Shown here piece by piece: positions 11,501 to 22,400 of a stretch of DNA of 64,000 nt. Each line of letters begins with the position of its first letter. Position 1 is the stretch's first letter. Source of the DNA: Linnemannia elongata. Taxonomy: Eukaryota > Mortierellomycota > Mortierellomycetes > Mortierellales > Mortierellaceae. The notes under the pieces are model-generated. The model worked only from the letters and a program-made list of their open reading frames with translations, was not told the DNA's origin and ran no database searches. The translations under genes and the position numbers were made by a program. Location of the stretch: NCBI GenBank assembly GCA_036320915.1, contig JAXBDG010000016.1, positions 1,178,001-1,242,000 of the forward strand, in the 5' to 3' direction.

Positions 11501-14345
11501 ATCCGTTCCACTCTCGTCAGTTTCCTTGTTGGCGGCACAGGAGGAGTACAGTCGGGGTGTTGGCACATACGCGACGTCAGCTGAAGACTATTCTCATAGT
11601 CCTTACTTGACGCGTACTGCGGTGTCTGCCGTTCGGTTTGATCATTCGTCGTCGCAGGCGGTGTATTTGGATTCGTATGGTCCCGCGGAGAACCAACTGT
11701 TTTCGTTGCCGATCGATACCACCTATTATGATATCCCTGGACGCGCGCCACGATGTAAGTGATGATTGAGGTATTGATAAAGTTTCCTATGTTGTTCGAT
11801 CTGTTGATCATGATCTGACACTGCAATTGTGCTGTGTTGAATTAGGGGCTACGCATTCGGGAACGGATTACCATGGCACTTGGCTCCCACAGACTGTTCG
11901 AAGGTAACCACATCTCAGCTTTTGCTGTTTCCTCTGAATTATTTCCTCTAAAAGGACCGAGGTGCACAGATTCTAACTTTCGCCCTCAACTACTGTAGGG
12001 CTTTAACAAAGTTCACGAACCCGAATGACAAGATCCTCTCCAACTTTTTGGGGCGCGGCACTGATGCTATTGAGTGCTTCCTTCTTGGACGATGGTAAGA
12101 CCAAGGGGAGATATTTGGTTTTATGTTGTTATTCCTGAGAAGCTTGATCGTGAACGAGAAAGATACTAACATACGCAACACTTTGTTTATCTTGCTATCG
12201 TAGCTGCACTGCTGTGGATATCAACCCTGTAAGTTAACACATGTTTTTGTTCCCGCTCAACCCGAAAGCTACCTTCCGCCTTTCTTCTCTTCTTAAGTCT
12301 CAATTTTAACTGTTACCAAATCAACCCTTTTTTTCTAGGCGGCGGTGACACTTTCGATCAGGAACTGCTCGTTCGCCATCCCTCAGGACGGATCGATCAA
12401 AGCCGAACATCGCCCAACAATCCTCCAAGGCGATTCTCGGCGGCTCACAGGACCCCTCTTCGAAAGCGAAACCTTCGACCACGTCCTCTCCCACCCACCC
12501 TACAAAGACTGCGTCGCCTACTCTACCCACATCGATGGTGATCTCTCCCGTTTTGGCAACGCGCTTGAGTTCCAACGCGAGATGCGCTCCGTTGTCCGCG
12601 AAACCTACCGTCTCCTCAAAATGGGCCGTCGGTGCACTTTGGGCATAGGTGACAACCGTGAGCATTGCTTTTATATCCCGGTATCATTCCAGTTGATCCG
12701 ACAGTATATCAATGAGGGGTTTGAGTTGGAGGAGTTGATTGTGAAGCGGCAGCGGTACTGTGCGATGTTTGGGTTGGGGACTTATTTATGTGTCCAGTTT
12801 GATTTCTTGTGTTTCACGCATGAATTTATTGCGACGCTGAGGAAGGTGCCGAAGGAGGAGATTGATACCATGATTCTCGAGCCAGGTACGTGTTTTTTGA
12901 CATTTTACAACTATGTGTGCGCTATATGGATGTTGAGATGTGTTGGAATCTTCGTGCATGCCTCTGACATTTTTTTTGCCGTTTGCTTGCCCTTGATGGA
13001 TGGATGTAGACTACGCGGTGCTGGATGATGTTGTGATCACGAGTACAGTGAGGGCGATCCCAAGCTGCCCTGTCGAGCGCAAGAGTGTGGTAATGGGCTC
13101 CGTTTGGACATTCAAGCCAACCGAGGAGTACGACTTTCCCACGCTCTGCGTTTCCCGAATGGTAAGAACCGCCAGCTCCTAGATTGTCTTGCCAAAAATG
13201 TCCCACCTTCCCAATGGAAGACACGATAATTAACATTTCTTTTGTTGTGCTTACTAGGTGGAGAGGTTCGGAAGAAACGATGCCAACTGGGAAGAGTACA
13301 AGCTGAGTTTCAAGGTGGATAACCCGGATGATACAAAGTCTGAGCAGTGGACTGAACATGCGGTGGAGATCTTGCCACCCGAGGAAGATGATCTTGTCTC
13401 TTATGAACGTGACCGCCTTCAGCAGATCCAGGAAAACAATCGCATGCTTCTTGCCCTTGTAAGAACTTGTAGTAGCTATATGCATGACATGACTAGAGCT
13501 GAAGGGTGCTGCCGGTAATATTTCGATTACTAACACCCTACAAATTTTTCATGGACATACAGGGCTTGATCACGGATCTGAGCGAAACGTCCGATGACTT
13601 GGGGCATCAGACAAAGATCTCAAAAGACGCACCCTGCTACCCACCCCCCGCACAAACAACCCTCCGCCTCATCGCCCATATCCCATGCACTATCCTCAAA
13701 GCTCACCAAATCACGGCCTACCGGACCACAATTATGCATTTGGCAAAGCAGGCACTGGATCAATTACCAGTGAGCGGTATCTTTATTGTTGGTGCGCAAG
13801 ATATTAGGACGGAGAGTGGCAAGTTGTATCCGTTGGGGATGCTAATCATGGAGGATGTTATTAGAGCCGTTGGGGAGGATTGTCTCAAGTTGAAGGAGCT
13901 CAGTAAGTCGATTTTCTTGAAGATCTGCTGGCGCTCTTTTTTTTTTTTTGTCTGAAGGTGCGCCCACTGATAAACTTTTTTTTTATAATTTGACGAAAAT
14001 AGTCGAGGCAGTGCCAGATGGTTACCAGAAGGACAGACGCAAGATCACGAATTGGGGCGAGTTCAAAGAAGAACCCCGGTCGCCTGGTGAAGGAATTCCG
14101 ACCCACCATTTGCCTATTGTCCATGTAAGTCACAAGGCCCCTTCCGTTCTCTTTCTTTGGCTGTCGCTCTGTTGGCTAGAAAAAAGAAAAAAAAAAACAT
14201 AATTGGTAGCTGTAACTGACGGTTGTGTTTTTTTTTGAAACAATGATAGGCATGCTACTTGGTATTCACAAAGGTCAAAGAGAGGGTCATGCCAGCTCAG
14301 GGAATAACCCCTCGTGCCGAGAATGAGACTGTGTTGGCTGAATAG
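5504..14345 (+). CDS. Chromatin-reader / amino-DNA-methyltransferase fusion protein
   Basis: Eighteen exons (5504-6107, 6209-6457, 6530-9746, 9826-10375, 10506-10665, 10757-10875, 10966-11023, 11128-11307, 11395-11754, 11846-11903, 11999-12094, 12204-12228, 12339-12885, 13010-13161, 13258-13458, 13563-13902, 14003-14124, 14250-14345) join in one frame of 2377 codons. In order: AT-hook KRGRGRPRKP (about 53); GATA-like finger C-x2-C-x15-C-x2-C (124-146); second AT-hook KKRGRKPKPR (about 262); three Tudor-like repeats (about 407-462, 727-782, 1221-1272) each with a DEW or NEWI core; ZZ-like finger (about 1346-1400); extended PHD finger (about 1466-1593); second ZZ-like finger (about 1600-1652); GATA-like finger C-x2-C-x17-C-x2-C (1699-1723); methyltransferase domain with motif I FLGRGT (1868-1873), motif II AVDINP (1887-1892), catalytic SHPPY (1943-1947) and the GDNR...YIP strand. 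Probable nuclear role: reading histone and DNA marks and methylating DNA on adenine N6 or cytosine N4. The base methylated cannot be told from sequence. Confidence 0.8.
13563..14345 (+). other. C-terminal second methyltransferase-like half
   Basis: This is the 3' part of the fusion gene above. After the SHPPY-bearing domain, residues about 2193-2377 contain IFIVGAQDIR, then KLYPLG, then a helix (MLIMEDVIRAVG), and finally LPIVHACYLVFTK. The order mimics the late strand-helix unit of the first methyltransferase domain (CTLGIGDNRE, YIPVSFQLI). No motif I (FxGxGT) or PPY motif precedes it. It may be a degenerate second methyltransferase half or a target-recognition segment. Confidence 0.45.
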
Positions 14346-14516
14346 AGGAACAATCTCTCGGTCGTGCTGGCATTTTTAGGACAACAACTCTTATCCTTCA
14401 TTTTCATATTTTATTCAGAAAAAAGTTAGCATTATTGATGTGATGAGATGGGTTACGCTGTGTCTTTTTTTTTGCTCTGTTGTATGATGATTTTTGTATG
14501 CTAGGGAGCTCATCTG

Positions 14517-15393
14517 CAATATACACTAGTGTTCAAACTGCCCCAATGATTGGACATTATAACTCTCCCGATCACCATGCACTCCAGGACAGAGGTAGTG
14601 CCTTTTTTTTGCATTCAATAACCCTACCAATGTTGTGCGCAGGTACCAAGTTTGGAGTGTCAATATTGTGTTATCGTTGTGTAAAAAAAAAACAAAAAAG
14701 GTAATCATTGGGGGAGTTTTGCACCCTACGATTTATTCATATGAACAAGAAAAAGCTTGCATGGTTTAGCACGGTGGACAACCTTTTTTTTAAAAAACCA
14801 TGCCTTACTTCTTGCTCAAAGACAGAATCCGAGAGTTAAATAATGGAGAGGACAAGTGTGTCCTCTCATGTCCTTAGTTTCAGGTGATTAGGAGCCCTAG
14901 AGAAGGCTTAATCGCTAAATTAAGGCAGTAGTCTGCATTATACCTATGAACCTTCTATATTCTGACGAAATACTATAGACCACGCCTTCTCTAGGGCTCC
15001 TAATCACCTGAAATTAAGGACATGAGAGGACACACTTGTCCTCTCCATTATTTAACTCTCGGATTCTGTCTTTGAGCAAGAAGTAAGGCATGGTTTTTTA
15101 AAAAAAAGGTTGTCCACCGTGCTAAACCATGCAAGCTTAGTCTTGTTCATATGAATAAATCGTAGGGTGCAAAACTGCCCCAATGATTACCTTTTTTTTG
15201 TTTTTTTATTACACAACGATAACACAATATTGACACTCCAAACTTGGTACCTGTGCACAACACTGATAGGGCTATTGAATACAAAAAAAAAGGCGCTACT
15301 TTTGTTCTGGAGTGCATAGTGATCAGAAAGTTATAAAGTTGCAAGTTTCAATCATTGGGGTAGTTTTGAACCCTGGTGTATCATTACTTGGAT
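14517..15393. repeat. Large foldback (inverted-repeat) element, about 0.87 kb
   Basis: The left arm (about 14530-14918) returns as its near-perfect reverse complement (about 14990-15385), with a spacer of only about 70 bases around 14920-14990. The outer ends read CACTAGTGTTCAAACTGCCCC and, inverted, CACCAGGGTTCAAAACTACCCC. Each is flanked by TA, consistent with a Tc1/mariner-type TA duplication. The subterminal motif AATCATTGGGGNAGTTTTG recurs inside each arm (near 14705 and 15165). No protein is encoded, so it is probably a non-autonomous DNA transposon. It lies just downstream of the stop of the methyltransferase-fusion gene. Confidence 0.85.
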
Positions 15394-15599
15394 TATATGC
15401 GCAGAAAGCCACAATTGTTATTAAAGATTTATTCCGATTGTAGGGTTTAGGATGCAAAACAAAGGAGTAAAAAAGAGACAAAGAAAAAGACAGAGTGCAA
15501 AATTGAAGTAACTCTTAAGAACGGACGCAAAGGTTCCTATCGATGACTCGGGTGGGCGAAAAGCATAAAGGTGAAAAACTACCAAATTCTTGTGCTCGC

Positions 15600-16232
15600 T
15601 TATTGATCCAACCGTTCTTCCAACGTGATAGAGCCTCCTCCTTCTCTAGGGATGCGTTGAGAAGCAAAAGCAAGAAAGATAGCATCCCAACGGCCTCCAT
15701 CGTCATCAGGATAGTAGATAAAGATTCCCCCATCCTGACCGATGCCATTGTGAAACTTCGGCAAACTACCCTGATTCATATGGATATCGTGGATCCCACC
15801 TGGGAAATGGGAGCCAAAGATGTAGATTCTGGCATTGTCGCACATAATAGCTCTTCGGAGAATGGGGGCGACTACGTCGATGATGTCGTTATCAGGTCCT
15901 GGGAGATCGTGAGGGAGTAGCCGGCCTTTTCCGAAGTCAACCAGAGGTGGAATCGAACGAACGTAATCCAAACTCGGACCTGGAGGACTTGGGTGGAACC
16001 CGGGGCTAAGGGCCTTCAAGGCGTTGGTGAAGCCATTATCGAGGTTGGTGATGGGCCAGTAGACGAGACGTGAATCCTCAGAGATGGATTTGACATTGAT
16101 GGCGGCCATAAACTCTTTTGAATCGGGGCTGTCTTTGAATTTGAGATAAACGTGAGGACTTCTTTTGTCTTGGCGTTCAACGGTGAAAGAAACGGGTGTT
16201 GCAACCCAGACACCGTAGCTTGGAACAGTCAT
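15600..16232 (-). CDS. YukJ-family (DUF2278) protein
   Basis: A single exon of 210 residues, starting MTVPSYGVWVATPV. Family hallmarks run along its length: the N-terminal YGVW strand, SPHVYLKF, a central AAINVKS strand, LDYVRS, PGPDNDIIDVV, then ARIYIFGSHF, the signature GIHDIHMNQG, and the C-terminal GQDGGIFIYYP and WDAIFLAFASQ. The family is common in bacteria and fungi; its biochemical function is, as far as I know, unestablished. Length is normal. An upstream in-frame Met at 16307 is less likely, since homology-like sequence begins at 16232. A TATTTAA box on the minus strand near 16430 is a plausible promoter element. Confidence 0.85.
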   Translation of the reverse strand: MTVPSYGVWVATPVSFTVERQDKRSPHVYLKFKDSPDSKEFMAAINVKSISEDSRLVYWPITNLDNGFTNALKALSPGFHPSPPGPSLDYVRSIPPLVDFGKGRLLPHDLPGPDNDIIDVVAPILRRAIMCDNARIYIFGSHFPGGIHDIHMNQGSLPKFHNGIGQDGGIFIYYPDDDGGRWDAIFLAFASQRIPREGGGSITLEERLDQ

Positions 16233-16499
16233 TTTGATGGTCTCTTTACGGAATATGGTGGAATGGCTGACTAAGATAGAGTGCCAAGGTGCGGCAAGGA
16301 TATGCAAAGATTTGTGAGAGGGCTATTGTATAACTGCTGGTGGTTGGATGTTTAGTGTTCAGTAGGTTTTGATTGAGAGTAGATGAAGAATAAGAAGGAA
16401 GAGAAGAGGAAGAGAGCGTGCTTAAATAGAAAATAAATGTCACAACGTTAATACATCAATTGCTGAAAACCATAAAAAAATAAGACATTTATCGAATAC

Positions 16500-19440
16500 C
16501 ACATTTTTATCTCTGATGGTGGAAAAAGCATTATCAATGGTTGAATGTGCATTAGCAGTCTCATTCAATCACACACGGTCGCGTCAGCCAACGCGGAGTC
16601 ATGGTTTCACATATAATAAGTGGATCGTACTACCTCAGCAGGCATTGGTTGCAGTGATCACTAAATATATGCTGCCGAATGTATGTTCTTATTCCGAACA
16701 GAGGCGCACTTTTAGTGCCCGTATGCTACTCAAAAATATGCTATTTCACGCGCCCGCTCTTATGCCATCATACTACCAAAGCTACTGTTTGCCACACATA
16801 CAACTTTATCAATGAGGAAATCTAGCTTGTGGCAGACAAAAGTTCACAGCGACGCTGCTTTTTTTTGCACTGTAGACATAAAATGGAGCGTAGTTCAACC
16901 ACAACTTAGTCTAGACCTGGAACTAGACCCCGGCTCAGCTAAGCAGGGTTGGACGGTCTTTTTTGAGTTTTCATTGCGCCATCCCTTGCTCGGGGATTTT
17001 GTTGATCCATCTATCCTTCTGCGAGGTGCTTTTGCCATTGGACAATGTGGTATCACCTTCGGCATATTTACTCGTTGCCAATATAACCCAATGCAATTCA
17101 TAGGATGGATAGAGAAAACCAGTTCATAGCCAACATGCAGTCATCGTGAATTGCAATTGAAAGTGCGCACCACTTAAATTTTTCTCAGAATAAAAATTAT
17201 TCGGGCGCGAATAGTTGTTAGTCCTCATCTACAAGAATGTATCTTTACATGCGCCTGTCACGAACGCCCTCAGAATAAAGCAGCACCTCGAGTAATAAGA
17301 AGTGAAACTCACCGAACAGAACCTTTTTACCTCTTTGGTTCGGTTTTGCGTACATGCATCTACGCAAATGATAGTCAAAAAAGGTTAAAAAAATATACTG
17401 ACCTTCCCTTCCTGGAAGAAGGGTGTGGAATGTGTCTTGCTGCTCGACATGTAGAAGGGCGGAAAGGGTGTGATGCGTTTCTCGTTGCTCGATATGTGGC
17501 CATGGTGTATAGCTGGGATAATCGTAAGGTAAGGAAAGAATGCTAACAGAGGAGAAAAGGGGAATAAGCTCTCTTTATTTTTTTACAGTTCTGGTATTAA
17601 CGCGAATAAAACAACTTTCACCGGGGATAAATTCAATTTCAGTGCGATTTTTCAACTGAAACTCGCAAAATGTATGCAGATACAAACCTAGACCCGTTGA
17701 CATTTAAGTGGTATCCTATCACATGCATTCAATTCATGATGTCGTGCTTAATATAAGACCTGGCCAGTGCGCAAAGATAAAATTTCTGTTTCACCGGGGC
17801 TTCTCCTCGCACGCACCTTTTCATTCTGTTTATAAATACATCGCCAATTGAAGAATACCTCAACTATGACCTAACCTGAACCTGGAACCGGGCCAAGGCT
17901 CGACTAAGTAGCTCTAGACGCTCTTTGAGTGCGCATCGTGACACCACTTGCTCAAAGGTTCCTGTGAAAGTGAAAAAGACCCTTTAGATCACAAGGCTCG
18001 GTCACCAATCGTAGGGATAACTGACATGTGGCAGTCAAGCCTTCATAGCGACGTTGTTTTTGATCATTTTATGTCGACTCTTCCTATCATACTCGAACAA
18101 AGTACTTGAGACATTATTCGCTTAATAGGGAGACAGTCAAGTGATGAGCAAACACCAAGGGACGGAATGGGGTAAAGAGAGAATGAATGCGGTAGAAATA
18201 AAACGAATGATGAATCAGGGGCGGAGGGAGAATGCACCCAGGAAATTAAAGGAGCGGCCAAAGTCTCAAAGAGAGAGCATAAAGAAAATAAGAAAGGGAT
18301 CAACGGCAGAGAGGAAGCAAAGGATGGACACGTAAAAAGGCAAAAGGAGGATAACCCACCTATGGATATATAAAAAAAGGCTTTTATCTACCTTTGCATC
18401 CGATTCCCCCTTCCTCAATATAACATATCACTCGAATATGCATCCATCTCACTCTTCTTCCGCCCATCAGTAGCTGTTAGCATTTAAAGTTGACAGAATT
18501 GCAGTGCAAAAAATAAAAAATAAAAAAGTAAAAAATGGCGTGCTAGAGCCGTGTTGTGCATCACCCGTGTAAAAAATAGCGTGCTATCAAACAAGTGCCA
18601 CTGGGCTGTAGAGCAGACACGGCGGCGATATCATGGGAGCTGATGGCGGTCATATGCTTCTGATCTGCAAAATTGATGCAATCCAAAACCACCAACTCGA
18701 CAAGGCAATCGTCTACTCAGAAAGTCATCTTTTCTTTCACTCTATCCCAAACAGACCATCACCTCTTCCTCTTCTTTCTGCTTTTCTCCTCCTCTCACCA
18801 AATGCTTTAAGAGACGCGGGAAAGGTCATCTCAGTCCCTACTATAAAGGAAAACAAACGGCAATATCAAACCGCCAATGGCAAAACAGGCCACAATTGCA
18901 CGGATCATCGCTTCATTGCAGCACAACCAATCCGTTCCCTAACTGCTACTATGCCGTGAATGATGCCGCCAACGCGCACAACATGGAAGCAGAGGAGAGA
19001 GAAAGGAAACGGGTTAAATGGTATAGAAGGGGAGTAGAAGGGGTGGAGAAGAAAGGAAGAAGAAAGTGAAATCTGAAATGGAACCGAAGAGGAGCTGAAG
19101 TGAAGGCGAAGAAATAACAAAGCCAGGGAAGGGGAGAAGAGGAGGGATAAGAGCCAAGGTAAGAAGGAAAAGCCCAAAAAAAATCCCTCTTATTCATATA
19201 CGCCTAGAGAACGTAGGCATGCAGCACAGGCATAGAAAAGTCAAAGCTAAGATCAGGGCACACAGTGTGTATAAGGTGCCTGAAAAGGGGATCGAAATCA
19301 GAGAAAATACAGGAATATTTATTTTTTTCACCTCCCTCCGCGAGCGAAGCCGCGGGCACTAGTTAGTTTTTTTTTAAAGGTGTCATTCATTTGAGCTTGG
19401 AAAAAAAAAAGCTAAGAAAAGCAATGAACGAAAAAAAAAA
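16500..19440. other. Gene-poor region with diverged repeats
   Basis: No gene is supported in about 2.9 kb. Two diverged repeat pairs are visible. Block B (about 16895-17000, CTAGACCTGGAACTAGACCCC) resembles about 17862-17965 (CTGAACCTGGAACCGGGCC). Block A (about 16826-16865, GTGGCAGACAAAAGTTCACAG) resembles about 18022-18060. An orphan TATATAAAA box at 18367 is followed by only an 11-codon frame. A GCGTGCTA motif repeats at about 18536-18590. The stretch 18970-19160 is purine-rich. A dispersed repeat lies at 19322-19375. Confidence 0.55.
19322..19375 (-). repeat. Dispersed repeat, copy 1 (ACTAGTGCCCGCGGCTTCGC...)
   Basis: On the minus strand this reads ACTAGTGCCCGCGGCTTCGC and continues to GGAGGGAGGTGAAAAAAA. 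A related copy lies on the plus strand at about 61172-61222. The A-rich end and the dispersion suggest the tail of a SINE- or LINE-like element; no coding sequence is attached. Confidence 0.5.
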
Positions 19441-19459
19441 AAAAAAAAAAAAAAAGTGA

Positions 19460-22400
19460 CTACGACAATGCCAACAACTCGGCCAAATTCTCCTGCAGCA
19501 CCCGAAGCTCCTCCTCCACCAACGCCCTCGCCGGACTGATAGCGTTCGAAGGCACGTAATCCTCATCATTCTCATCATCGTCTTGGGCTTCCAACATCTC
19601 CAACCGCCTCAACTCCTCCCTCTGAGCCAAAATCTCACCCTCAATATACTTGAGAACACTCGACTTGTTCTTTGTAATAAACTTGTCGCAATGCTCCTTC
19701 ACATTCCCCGCCTGGTTTCTCTCAGCATGGGACCGGATGTTGAAAACATTGCTGTGTATGACCTTTTGACCAATGACGAGCTCTTGCGCAATCAGCTCCT
19801 TGAGTCGCGTTGCCTCGAACCGGTTGGCGACGTCTTGGAGCTCCATCAGGTATTGGACTCGTTCTGACAACCTTTCCTCATGGGCCGGACCACCTTCTCC
19901 CTCACTTTCTGTTCCTCGATCAACCTCATTCTCAAAAAGTGGTGGCCCATTGCTCAGAATCAGAGTATCCGAATAAAAGTAATATAACAGTCCCCAGAAC
20001 CCCTTCTTAATATCCCCATAACTCGACAAATCAATCACATGCACCCCGGGATCCTCAGGATCCCTGGTCAAATTCGAAGCCCAAACCCCCGTGAACCGCC
20101 TAAAGAAATACTCACTCGCCCTCGCCAATACGACCTTGTGCGCCACGATATCCGAGCCCACTTGGAACTTGAACCGAATATCCATGAACCCCGTGTGCTG
20201 ATCCTGGGTCTCGAAACAGTTCTGGATCTGATCCTCCATATCGCCCCGCTTGCGCCCGTCCGTCACATCAATAGACCCCTCGACATGCTGCATCTGCTCC
20301 GCTCCGAGGGCAACCAAAAACGTTCGATACCGGTGCAAGAACTTGTCGACGACTTGATATGACGAGATGTTCTGGTCAATGTCGAACATGAGATTCGCCG
20401 GCCAGACCCAAGAAGTAGCCTCGCTTGGATCCTTGTCACTCCCGTTCAGGATGTACGGCGTCTTCATATGAGTTGACATCTTCGATGTCCACATTCGTAA
20501 TTCGTCGCTCATCGCGGCCCAGCTCTCGAATTTCTCGTAAATCCGGATGAGGTGGAGCTTGAAGAGTTGTTGCCGCTCTGCCGTTTTACATGATGGAGCG
20601 ATGCGCTTGACGAGAATGTTCAGATGCTGGTAGGTTTCCGACAAATTGAGATTGTCCACCTTGGTGAACTTGCTCCTGAAGGCATGAGAAGGTACCAGGT
20701 CAGCTGGAAAGAATCCTCGAAGCGTCCATAGGAGGTCCCGGTTCTGAGGATTGGCGAGCTCAGAGAAGGCCATATACTTGGGCAGGTCGGGTGCCATCAA
20801 ATCATACGGCGGCACTAGGTTGGTCTCTCGTGGTACAAACTTCCACTTGGCGTCCATCCAGTTGACCCCACCGGCCTCTGGATTCTCGTAGATATACCTC
20901 ACCAACTGAACAGCCCGCGCCCGTGTAGTTTCTAGAGCGGCTCTTGTATCCAACGTCTCCGCCAGGATCTTTTCCGCACATTCCACAACCAAGGCAGGAT
21001 GGCTGCCCAAAGTGCGGAGACTTGATTTCATGCCATAGCGCAACATGCTATCCGTCATCTCCTTGTCGCCAAAGAAAGCTGCATGATCCGCAAATACAGA
21101 CTCCGTCAGTCCCTCACCAGGAAGAGCCAGAATGCCTTGCCCATGGAACGATCCATCCCTAGCCACATAGCACCGTGTAGTCCTCAAGACTTCCTGTGGG
21201 GCTACCGCGACACGTCCTCGAAGTGTACTAACGTGAAACAGGTTCAACAACAGACTGAGGTAGGCGGTCCTGAGGCTGCCCTCGCACTTGAGCACTCCAC
21301 TGTGGAACTTGGGGAGGACAAAGTCTGTTATGGCAACGGCGATCCTAAGTGGCGTGGCTCCGATCAGCTTGAGGTTTTGAACGTCGTCCGAGTCCGAGCA
21401 AATGACCATCGGGAACGCTCCAAAGCCTCGCAAGGCGAAGTGACCTTCTAGATAGTAAGCTCCACTGGCAGCGATCAACGGAGAGACATCCATAGATCCT
21501 TGGGTCGTCCAGATCGGAAGGTGGCCAATACTGTGAAGCAAAGTCACCCTGATCTTGCCATGGAGGCCTAAAACGAGTTTTCGCATCTCCTCAGCCTCCA
21601 TCCTGCTGAATGCTCGAAGCGTTGGCAACGCGTTCCAGTGAGTGACGATGGCCTCAAGAAGTCGAAGATCAGAATACTTTGGGCACTTGTTCTTGAAATA
21701 CTGGTGGTCTTTGTGCGCTGCCGACTCAAAAACCACAACGCCGATATCTCGAAGCAGATCCATGAGCACGATAAACTTCTGACACGTCTCATATGGGAGT
21801 CCTGAGATCTGAAAGCCAGTTAGCGCCTTATCGAGTGTCGTCATGGTGCCATAAGAGGTCTTGAGAATCGGAAATTCAAAGAACGTCTCAAGGCTCTGGT
21901 GCTCCTCGGCGATGTAGTCCCAGAGCTGCGTCAGCTGCGTATCCGTTACTCCACCAGGGTTCTCCTCGAGAAATCTTGCCGCGAAGGTGTCAGGCGGGAG
22001 CCATCCAATGTTGTACTTGTCGCCTTCAATCAAAAGATTTAGAGCACGACGAAGCTCATCGGTGCTGAAGACGTGGGCACCGACCAGAATATCCTCCGCG
22101 TCGAGAAGGTTATGTTCATGCGTCGTTAGAACATAGTACTCCTTCTTCCCTTCCCTGAGTCGCATCCACTCCCCATTGTGCAACGGTATGATTTGAAGAT
22201 CGTTCGATGTCACCGAAAATCGCACCTTCGGGTTCAAGACAGGCTGGAACGCCCATCCCAAGATCCACTCTCTCTCGGCACGGGTCTTCATGTTGTTCTT
22301 GATGTAGTCTGGAGTCTCCAGAAGGCTCTTCCGAATAAAGTCTCCATCGACCTGCTTGTACGACAACTTTGGTTCCCTACTCCATTCTGTCTTGATGGCC

